Shown here: positions 1 through 5,052 of the stretch, piece after piece | Numbering within the stretch: position 1 is the stretch's first letter | Layout of the letters: each line of letters begins with the position of its first letter | Assembly (NCBI GenBank): GCA_018065815.1 | Contig: JAGHSP010000426.1 | Span: 1-5,052 of the forward strand | DNA length: 5,052 bases | Reading direction: 5' to 3' | From: Candidatus Sodaliphilus limicaballi | GTDB taxonomy: Bacteria; Bacteroidota; Bacteroidia; Bacteroidales; Muribaculaceae | Translations under genes and position numbers: made by a program | The notes under the pieces: model-generated | What the model saw: the letters and a program-made list of their open reading frames with translations, nothing else | The model's database searches: none | Told to the model about the DNA's origin: nothing

Positions 1-50
1 GAATTTATTCTTACTGAAAGAAATTAAAATAATTATAATAATTTTATGTT

Positions 51-90
51 CTTTTGTTCTTCTGTGCTTTTGTTCTTTTGTGCTTCTGTC
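51..90. repeat. Octamer tandem repeat, five units of CTTYTGTK
   Basis: Five consecutive 8-base units can be read: CTTTTGTT, CTTCTGTG, CTTTTGTT, CTTTTGTG, CTTCTGTC. They also form a 16-bp higher-order repeat (51-66 and 67-82, 15 of 16 identical) plus a half copy. A degenerate unit (TTTATGTT) may precede the array at 43-50. The plus strand is almost free of A within the array, so the minus strand is purine-rich (ACARAAG-like). Such short-period arrays can vary in copy number by replication slippage. No function can be assigned from the sequence. Confidence 0.8.
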
Positions 91-150
91 AAATAACTCA
101 CACAGAGGGCGCTGCGCTTGAAATTTATTGAAAATAAACTGAAAATACAA

Positions 151-308
151 AATCTGCGTAATCAGCGAGAGAAAGAAAACTTCCCCGAGTTCTGCGAGTT
201 CCCCGAGAGATAAAAATCTGCGCAATCTGCGTAATTAGCGAGAGAAAGAAAACTTCCCCGAGTTCTGCGAGTGCCCCGAGAGATAAAAATCTGCGCAATC
301 TGCGCGAT
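151..308. repeat. 73-bp tandem duplication, two copies plus a partial third
   Basis: Copy 1 (151-223) and copy 2 (224-296) match at 71 of 73 positions. The differences are C163/T236 and T200/G273. A third copy starts at 297 (AATCTGCGCGAT) and breaks down at about 308, just before the stop codon of the synthetase at 327-329. Each unit is itself built of smaller echoes: the phrases AATCTGCG, CCCCGAG and TTCTGCGAG recur within it. The near identity suggests recent duplication or ongoing homogenisation. I recall similar AATCTGCGTAATC-type phrases between genes of Bacteroidales, but that is memory and not a search result. Confidence 0.9.
284..305 (-). terminator. Candidate intrinsic terminator of the acyl-CoA synthetase gene
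   Basis: Read on the minus strand, the arms GCGCA (305-301) and TGCGC (297-293) pair perfectly around the loop GAT, and AGATTTTTA follows. This GC-rich 5-bp stem and T5 tract lie about 20 bases past the synthetase stop codon. The stem is short, so termination may be weak. A longer outer pairing (276-284 with 307-315, eight of nine pairs) could enclose it as an alternative fold. A near copy at 211-232 has one arm weakened by an A-C mismatch on this strand. Confidence 0.4.
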
Positions 309-326
309 GTCTCGGTGGGAGTTTAG

Positions 327-2171
327 TTATTGTGCCGGTGTTTCTTTTTTCTTCTTGCGGAAGTCGGCGTTATACATTGCGTCGATGAGGGGCGCGTATC
401 GCTTGTTGATGACTGAACGACGCACTTTGAGGGTGTTGGTGAGCTCGCCGCTTGCAATGGTGAACTCACGGGGCAGCAGCACGAATTTCTTGATTTGCTC
501 ATAGGCAGCCATGTCTTTCTGGTAGCCGTTGATGCGGTCTTCTATCATCTTGTGGATATCGGTGTTGTTGACCAGATCCTTGACGTCGGTGTAGTTGATG
601 CGTTTCTTGAGCGCGTAGGCCTTGAGCTCGTCGATGCAGGGAACGATGAGCGCCGAAACATATTTGCGTCCGTCGCCTATGATCACTGCCTGCTCGATGT
701 ACTTGTCCTGGGCGAGCGCGGTCTCGAGCACTTGAGGCGCGATGTACTTGCCGTTGCTGGTCTTGAACAGGTCCTTGATGCGGTCGGTGAGTATGAGTTG
801 TCCTTTCTCGTTTATCTCGCCGCAGTCGCCGGTGTGGAACCATCCGTGCGCGTCGATGGCACGTGCTGTTTCCTCGGGTTTGTTGTAGTAGCCCTGGAGC
901 ATCTGCTTGCCACGCACGAGGATCTCGTTGTTCTCGCCTATCTTGATTTCCCACCCGGGGATGATGGTGCCCACTGTGCCTAGCGACCAGCCGTTATCTT
1001 CGTAGCAGGTCACTGTTGCCGTGGTCTCGCTCAATCCGTAGCCGATGACGATGTTGATGCCCACGGTGTGGAGGAACTCGGTGATGCGGTCACTGAGCAT
1101 CGCGCCCGCGGTGGGGAAGAGGTTATGGTTCTCGATGCCGATGGCAGCACGCACTTTCTTGAACACCTTGTCCTCGAAGAACTGGTATTGCTTCTCGACG
1201 AGGAATGGCACCTTGCGTCCGTTGCGCACATACTTGAGGTTGCGTGTGCGACCCACCGAGAGTGCGCGTTTGATGAGAACTTTAAGTACAGGCGGAGCTG
1301 CATTGAAGTTGTCGTTGACGGCTGTATATACTTTTTCCCAGAAGCGGGGCACGCTGCACATGCAGGTGGGTTTTATTTCCTTGACGGCTTTCTGGATTTC
1401 CTTGGGATTGAGGTTGATGGCAACCCTGACGCCCTGGTTGAGGCAGAACATGGTCCATCCCAGCTCGAAGATGTGGCTGAAGGGCAGGAAGCTCAATGAC
1501 ACATCTTCCTTGTCGTCAACCTTGATGCGCAGAGCGTGTGCTTGCATGCATGCGTCGAAGTTGCTGTGGTTGAGCATCACGCCCTTGGGCTCGCCAGTGG
1601 TGCCCGAGGTGTAGATGAGGCACATGAGGTCGTCTTCCTCGCCGTCGTGCTTGCGCTTAACCAAGCCTAGTTTCTGTGCTTCGTCAGCCTTGTCGCCGCT
1701 GGCCAGGAACTGCTGCCATGTCATGGAAGCCTTGTCGCCGCTGGCAATCACCACGTTGGTGTCGAGAGTGACAACGTGGTGCAGGGTGGGACATGTGTCC
1801 ACGAGTTCACGAGCCGTCTCATAGTGTTGCTGGTCGCCGGTGAAGATGAGTGTGGCGCCCGAGTCGTTGATGATGTGCATGGCCTCGTCCTTGCTGCTGG
1901 TAGCATAGATGGGCACGGGTACCGCGCGGTTGTAATAAGCAGCAAAGTGCGAGATGAGTATCTCGGGGCAGTTTTGAGAGAAGATGCAGATGCGGCCATG
2001 TTCCTCAATGCCTATGTTGTAGAGAGCCTGTGCACAGCGTTCGATTACCTCCTTGAATCCGTTCCAGGATAGAGATTTCCAATTCTGTGTCTTATAGTCG
2101 CGATAACGCAAAGCCTCGCGATTGCCATATTTCTTGGCGTTATCTGGAATGAGTTGTACGAATTTATTCAT
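327..2171 (-). CDS. Long-chain fatty-acid--CoA ligase (AMP-binding, FAA1/COG1022-like)
   Basis: This 614-residue enzyme should activate fatty acids in two steps, from fatty acid and ATP to acyl-AMP and then to acyl-CoA, at the inner face of the cytoplasmic membrane. It has the motifs of the adenylate-forming superfamily in order: the phosphate-binding loop YTSGTTGEPKGVM (187-199), GYGLSETTA (377-385), GWFHTGD (443-449, with the ATP-ribose Asp449), TDRIKDLFKTSNGKYIAP (462-479, hinge and Arg464), and the C-terminal LTNTLKVRR (577-585), in which Lys582 is the likely adenylation lysine. The length fits the roughly 600-residue bacterial long-chain clade. No signal peptide or clear transmembrane segment is seen. 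The C-terminus ends in a basic RKKKK patch (605-609). The ATG at 2171 is supported by MNKFVQLIPDNAKKYGNREA, a normal family N-terminus, with a weak TAGGTAA about 6 bases upstream. Chain-length preference cannot be read from the sequence, and a biosynthetic rather than catabolic role is possible. Confidence 0.93.
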   Translation of the reverse strand: MNKFVQLIPDNAKKYGNREALRYRDYKTQNWKSLSWNGFKEVIERCAQALYNIGIEEHGRICIFSQNCPEILISHFAAYYNRAVPVPIYATSSKDEAMHIINDSGATLIFTGDQQHYETARELVDTCPTLHHVVTLDTNVVIASGDKASMTWQQFLASGDKADEAQKLGLVKRKHDGEEDDLMCLIYTSGTTGEPKGVMLNHSNFDACMQAHALRIKVDDKEDVSLSFLPFSHIFELGWTMFCLNQGVRVAINLNPKEIQKAVKEIKPTCMCSVPRFWEKVYTAVNDNFNAAPPVLKVLIKRALSVGRTRNLKYVRNGRKVPFLVEKQYQFFEDKVFKKVRAAIGIENHNLFPTAGAMLSDRITEFLHTVGINIVIGYGLSETTATVTCYEDNGWSLGTVGTIIPGWEIKIGENNEILVRGKQMLQGYYNKPEETARAIDAHGWFHTGDCGEINEKGQLILTDRIKDLFKTSNGKYIAPQVLETALAQDKYIEQAVIIGDGRKYVSALIVPCIDELKAYALKKRINYTDVKDLVNNTDIHKMIEDRINGYQKDMAAYEQIKKFVLLPREFTIASGELTNTLKVRRSVINKRYAPLIDAMYNADFRKKKKETPAQ

Positions 2172-2203
2172 GTTTTACCTAAATAAGATGAATTGTCACG
2201 ATG

Positions 2204-2211
2204 CAAAATTA
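2204..2211 (-). promoter_or_regulatory. Bacteroides-type -7 box for the acyl-CoA synthetase
   Basis: The minus strand reads TAATTTTG, an exact match to the TAnnTTTG -7 element used by the Bacteroidota primary sigma factor. It lies 32 bases upstream of the ATG and would give a leader of about 25 bases. I find no good TTTG -33 element at the usual distance, so the promoter may be weak or activator-dependent. The call rests on one 8-base match in AT-rich DNA. Confidence 0.45.
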
Positions 2212-2228
2212 ATGAATTATCCATAATA

Positions 2229-2305
2229 CTTAAAATGTAGGGGCGGGATAAGGGCAACTATTAACAACAATTCCACTAAAAATGAATACTTTTACACATT
2301 TTAAG
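2229..2305. repeat. Widely spaced 10-bp inverted repeat in the divergent promoter region
   Basis: CTTAAAATGT (2229-2238) and its exact reverse complement ACATTTTAAG (2296-2305) sit 57 bases apart, between the two divergent -7 boxes. They could be two half-sites for a shared regulator, but the arms are AT-rich and the match could be chance. Confidence 0.3.
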
Positions 2306-2343
2306 ACCTAAAAGATAACCGTTAAGCGTTTTTATGTCGTGCA

Positions 2344-2367
2344 TTTGCAAAAAAAGTTGTAACTTTG
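2344..2367 (+). promoter_or_regulatory. Bacteroides-type promoter for topoisomerase IV B and coaD
   Basis: TAACTTTG (2360-2367) is an exact TAnnTTTG -7 element 45 bases upstream of the ATG at 2413, which predicts a start of transcription near 2372-2375. The nearest TTTG (2344-2347) is only 12 bases before it. That is shorter than the usual -33 spacing, so its role as the -33 element is doubtful. No purine-rich ribosome binding site precedes the ATG, as is usual in this phylum. Confidence 0.6.
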
Positions 2368-2412
2368 CATCTTGAGTAAAAACGTAAAAAAAGCAAGTTT
2401 TCACCACTTTTT

Positions 2413-4383
2413 ATGGCAGAAGAGAATATACTGAATGCAGAACAGCCGCAAGGCAACGACAACGGAGGATATGACAAACTGGTAACGCTCACCCCTCGCG
2501 AGCACATCAGGCAGCGCCCGGGCATGTACATAGGCAAGCTGGGCGACGGCCAGCAACCCGACGATGGCGTGTATGTGCTCATCAAGGAGGTTGTGGACAA
2601 TAGCATCGACGAGTTCAACGCCGGCTATGCCAAGCCCACCATCACCATCGACGTCGAGGACGGCACCGTCACCATACGCGACTACGGCCGCGGCATCCCC
2701 CTGGACCAGGTCAAGGACGCCTCGAGCAAGATGAACACCGGTGCAAAGTATGACACCAACACCTACAAGCGCTCGGTGGGCCTCAACGGCGTGGGCATCA
2801 AGGCTGGCAACGCCCTCTCCACCTCGTTCTTCATTCGCTCGGTGCGCGACGGCCAGAGCTCGGCAGTGGAATATGCCGAGGGCCTCGTGGTGAACGAGAC
2901 CGGCGTCGTTCCTGCCCAGGATGGCGAGGAGAACGGCACCCTGGTGCGCTTCACGCCCGATGCCAGCATCTTCAAGGGATACCAGTTCCGCGACGACATC
3001 GTCGAGACCATGGTGAAAAACTACTCGTTCCTCAACACCGGGCTGTCGCTCATCTACAACGGCCGCAAGTACCACTCGCGCTATGGTTTGAGCGACCTCG
3101 TGAAGGAGAACATGACCAGCGAGCCGCTGTATCCGCTCATGCGATTCATGGCAGCCGACATCGAGGTGGTCATCACCCATGCCAACCAGCCCGGCGAGGA
3201 GTTCTACTCCTTTGTCAACGGCCAGCACACCACCCTGGGCGGAACCCATCAGAGCGCATTCCGCGAGGCACTGTCGCGCACCATCAAGGAGTTCTATGGC
3301 AAGAACTTCGAGTATAGCGACATACGCAACGGCGTGGTGGCAGCCATCAGCCTCAAGGTGGAGGAGCCGCTGTTTGAGTCGCAGACCAAGGTAAAGCTGG
3401 GAAGTACCGTCATGTGGAAAGACGGCCCCACCATCTATAAATTCATCAACGACTTCATCAAGAAAGAACTTGACGACTACTTGCACAAGACTCCGGCCAC
3501 AGCCGAGATCATGTTCAAGAAAATCCAGGACAGCGAGAAGCAGCGCAAGGCCATTGCCGGCGTCACCAAGCAGGTGCGCGAGCGCGCAAAGAAAGCGGCG
3601 CTGCACAACGACAAGCTGCGTGACTGCCGCGTGCACTTGAGCGATGCCAAGGCCCCCAAGGGATTTGACCACGACCGCCGCGATGACTCGTGCATCTTCA
3701 TCACCGAGGGACTCTCGGCGAGCGGCTCTATCACCAAGATTCGCGATGTAGAGACACAAGCGGTGTTCTCGCTGCGAGGCAAGCCGCTCAACACCTACGG
3801 CCTCGAGCCCAAGAAGGTATATACCAACGAGGAGTTTGCCCTCTTGCAAGCCGCGCTCAACATCGACGACGGCATTGACAACCTGCGCTACAACAAGGTG
3901 ATTATCGCCACCGATGCCGATGTCGATGGCATGCACATACGCCTGCTCATGCTCACCTACTTCCTGCAGTTCTACCCCGAGCTGGTGAAGACGGGGCACC
4001 TCTTCATCTTGCAGACTCCCCTCTTCCGCGTGCGCAACAAGAAAGAGGCTAAACGCAAGAACCACAAATCGACCAAGAAAGAAGCCAAGCCGCAGCGCGT
4101 GGAGACCTACTACTGTTACAGCGACGAGGAACGAGTGAATGCCATCAACAAGCTGGGTGACAACGCCGAGATCACCCGATTCAAAGGTCTCGGAGAGATA
4201 GACCCCGACGAGTTCAAGGACTTCATCGGTCCCGAGATGCGACTCGACCGCGTGTCGCTGCGCAAGGAAGACTCGGTGAAGGACATGCTCACATTCTTCA
4301 TGGGCAAGAACACCATGGAGCGACAGAAGTTTATCATTGACAACCTCGTGATTGAAGACGATGAAGACATCACAGTGCATTGA
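2413..4383 (+). CDS. parE: DNA topoisomerase IV subunit B (ParE, type IIA ATPase/TOPRIM subunit)
   Basis: This 656-residue ATPase subunit should pair with ParC to unlink daughter chromosomes and relax supercoils. The N-terminal GHKL ATPase shows RQRPGMYIG (33-41), KEVVDNSIDE (58-67; Glu59, Asn63, Asp66), RDYGRGIPLD (89-98; Asp90) and the ATP lid GLNGVGIKAGNALS (123-136). The transducer domain carries the QTK loop (324-326) in FESQTKVKLG. The TOPRIM domain has ITEGLSASGSI (430-440; metal-binding Glu432) and TDADVDGMHIR (500-510; Asp500, Asp502), followed by FKGLGEIDPDEF (590-601). The usual EGDSAGG is EGLSASG here, a form I associate with the Bacteroidota ParE branch rather than with decay. 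A lysine-rich stretch (541-562) lies between TOPRIM and the C-terminal part. There is no long GyrB-type insertion and the length fits ParE. GyrB is the main alternative, but the TOPRIM motif and the coaD neighbour favour ParE. The 3' end overlaps coaD by 23 bases. parC is not in the window. Confidence 0.92.
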   Translation: MAEENILNAEQPQGNDNGGYDKLVTLTPREHIRQRPGMYIGKLGDGQQPDDGVYVLIKEVVDNSIDEFNAGYAKPTITIDVEDGTVTIRDYGRGIPLDQVKDASSKMNTGAKYDTNTYKRSVGLNGVGIKAGNALSTSFFIRSVRDGQSSAVEYAEGLVVNETGVVPAQDGEENGTLVRFTPDASIFKGYQFRDDIVETMVKNYSFLNTGLSLIYNGRKYHSRYGLSDLVKENMTSEPLYPLMRFMAADIEVVITHANQPGEEFYSFVNGQHTTLGGTHQSAFREALSRTIKEFYGKNFEYSDIRNGVVAAISLKVEEPLFESQTKVKLGSTVMWKDGPTIYKFINDFIKKELDDYLHKTPATAEIMFKKIQDSEKQRKAIAGVTKQVRERAKKAALHNDKLRDCRVHLSDAKAPKGFDHDRRDDSCIFITEGLSASGSITKIRDVETQAVFSLRGKPLNTYGLEPKKVYTNEEFALLQAALNIDDGIDNLRYNKVIIATDADVDGMHIRLLMLTYFLQFYPELVKTGHLFILQTPLFRVRNKKEAKRKNHKSTKKEAKPQRVETYYCYSDEERVNAINKLGDNAEITRFKGLGEIDPDEFKDFIGPEMRLDRVSLRKEDSVKDMLTFFMGKNTMERQKFIIDNLVIEDDEDITVH

Positions 4384-4867
4384 GAGCCGCACGCCTCGCG
4401 TGGCATTGTTTGCCGGTTCGTTCGACCCGTTCACTCGGGGCCACGAGTCAATCGTGCGCAGGGGGTTAGAGATATTCGACACGGTGATTGTGGGCATAGG
4501 GGTCAACCCTTCCAAGAAGCCTTTCATGACCGCCGATGCACGCAAGCAGTGGATTGAGAGCACCTTCGCCGGCAACGAGCGTGTCAAGGTAATCGTGTAT
4601 GAAGGGCTCACAGTTGACGCTGCACGCGCCCACGGGGCACAGTTCCTGCTGCGTGGCGTGCGCACCGCAGCCGACTTTGAATATGAGCAGACGATAGCCA
4701 TTACTAATCGTTCGCTTGCTGGTATTGAGACCGTTCTCATCAATACCTTGCCCCAGTTGTCACACATCAGTTCGTCACTGGTGCGTGAACTGCTCTCTCA
4801 TGGTCACGATGTCTCACAGTTGATACCACCATCAGCCCCAATCGAACTCCTACCCACTACTCTTTAA
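4361..4867 (+). CDS. coaD: Phosphopantetheine adenylyltransferase (CoaD)
   Basis: CoaD catalyses the fourth step of coenzyme A synthesis, 4'-phosphopantetheine plus ATP to dephospho-CoA and pyrophosphate, in the cytoplasm, usually as a homohexamer. Numbering from the ATG at 4361 (168 residues), the protein has the nucleotidyltransferase motif GSFDPFTRGH (19-28, with the T/HxGH signature ending at His28), NPSKKPFMT (49-57), RGVRTAADFEYE (98-109) and ISSSLVREL (136-144), all standard for bacterial CoaD. The start is uncertain. A TTG at 4352 gives 171 residues. The ATG at 4361 overlaps parE by 23 bases. A GTG at 4400, after the parE stop, gives 155 residues beginning two residues before the conserved FAGSFDP, close to the usual family length of about 160. 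Overlap with parE suggests one mRNA and translational coupling. It is complete at the 3' end (TAA 4865-4867). Confidence 0.93.
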   Translation: MKTSQCIESRTPRVALFAGSFDPFTRGHESIVRRGLEIFDTVIVGIGVNPSKKPFMTADARKQWIESTFAGNERVKVIVYEGLTVDAARAHGAQFLLRGVRTAADFEYEQTIAITNRSLAGIETVLINTLPQLSHISSSLVRELLSHGHDVSQLIPPSAPIELLPTTL

Positions 4868-4972
4868 CGATACACTTTTTTCTTGGTAACTATTCAGCAA
4901 TGGAACTCCCCGCGCGGATCTCACTGAACTCACTGATTTTTTTCATTGAATATATATATTGTGGATTTTCTA
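4868..4972. other. AT-rich spacer after coaD, no gene seen
   Basis: It contains T-runs at 4876-4881 and 4937-4943, a self-complementary CCGCGCGG (4910-4917), a direct repeat TCACTGA separated by two bases (4920-4926 and 4929-4935), and an alternating TA tract (4950-4959). None of these forms a convincing stem and T-tract terminator for the parE-coaD transcript. Confidence 0.5.
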
Positions 4973-5022
4973 GACCTCAGGGAGGTCGTAACTTTGGTTA
5001 ACCGCTGGTCGCAGACCTGCGG
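4973..5022. repeat. REP-like double hairpin element, possibly continuing past the window edge
   Basis: Two compact hairpins follow each other. The first pairs GACCTC (4973-4978) with GAGGTC (4982-4987) around the loop AGG. The second pairs CCGCTGGTC (5002-5010) with GACCTGCGG (5014-5022) around the loop GCA, with one T-T mismatch. The 8-base palindrome GGTTAACC (4996-5003) lies at the base of the second. Both share the words GACCT and GGTC, as expected of a dispersed repetitive palindromic element. I have an impression of similar sequences recurring between genes in Bacteroidales, not tested here. GC-rich DNA continues to the window end, so the right boundary is unknown. A frame open from GTG 4961 to the edge crosses the element, but I do not take it as a gene. 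Confidence 0.6.
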
Positions 5023-5052
5023 ACTGCCGGAGGAGGGTGTGAAGTGTGACAA

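Larger units (their letters stand above)
1..326. other. Gene-free, repeat-rich intergenic region downstream of the acyl-CoA synthetase
   Basis: I see no credible gene here. The first 50 bases are very AT-rich. They are followed by an octamer tandem array (51-90), an unremarkable stretch containing a short GC-rich patch (about 101-120), and a 73-bp tandem duplication (151-308). The short open frame that crosses 271-504 is mostly antisense to the 3' end of the synthetase gene and has no recognisable protein features. The region lies downstream of the minus-strand synthetase, so its likely jobs are transcription termination and spacing. The gene to the left is outside the window. Confidence 0.7.

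Noticed and set aside
151..308. Possible CRISPR array
   Set aside because: The repeats are contiguous 73-bp tandem copies without unique spacers, and no cas gene is present.
271..504. Plus-strand 77-codon frame overlapping the 3' end of the synthetase gene
   Set aside because: It is mostly antisense to the conserved C-terminal region of the synthetase, and its remainder is repeat sequence.
495..2072. Several plus-strand frames of 70-190 codons and other minus-strand frames within the synthetase gene
   Set aside because: These are shadows of a complete acyl-CoA synthetase with all family motifs. None has independent support.
2401..4767. A 788-codon open frame antisense to parE and coaD
   Set aside because: It lies over two clear, motif-complete genes. 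Its openness follows from the absence of TTA, CTA and TCA in parE, and its translation shows no recognisable domain.
4910..4943. Rho-independent terminator after coaD (CCGCGCGG followed later by T7)
   Set aside because: The palindrome has no loop and lies 19 bases before the T-run. TCACTGA is a direct repeat, not an inverted one, so no stem abuts the T-run.
4961..5052. Open frame from a GTG to the window edge, 30 codons
   Set aside because: It runs straight through the two hairpins, begins with GTG in a TA-rich tract without other start signals, and is too short to judge. Treated as a repeat element crossed by a chance frame.

Overview
The window looks like chromosomal DNA of a Bacteroidota species, most likely order Bacteroidales. 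Three things point there. Both divergent genes have the Bacteroides-type -7 box (TAnnTTTG) and no strong Shine-Dalgarno sequence. The topoisomerase IV B subunit has the Bacteroidota-style TOPRIM motif EGLSASG instead of EGDSAGG. A topoisomerase IV B gene followed directly by coaD is a gene order I recall from Bacteroides and relatives. The GC-rich codon use of the topoisomerase gene would suit a mid-GC member (for example Muribaculaceae or a Prevotella relative), but the family is a guess.

Layout: 1-326 is non-coding and repeat-rich. It holds an AT-rich start, a pyrimidine-rich octamer tandem array (51-90), and a 73-bp tandem duplication (151-308) whose last part can fold as a hairpin and T-tract serving the gene to its right. 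327-2171 (minus) is a complete long-chain acyl-CoA synthetase. 2172-2412 is a divergent, AT-rich promoter region. 2413-4383 (plus) is a complete topoisomerase IV subunit B. 4361-4867 (plus) is coaD, phosphopantetheine adenylyltransferase, which begins inside the end of the topoisomerase gene. 4868-5052 is non-coding as far as it goes and ends in a REP-like double hairpin cut by the window edge.

Functionally these are housekeeping genes. CoaD makes dephospho-CoA, the precursor of the CoA that the acyl-CoA synthetase uses to activate fatty acids. The two are divergently transcribed and the link may be coincidental. The topoisomerase subunit needs ParC, which is not in this window.

I found no mobile-element gene, CRISPR array, tRNA or rRNA, and no convincing new multi-gene system. 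The parts that known genes do not explain are the repeats at both ends, above all the double hairpin at 4973-5022 and the 73-bp duplication.
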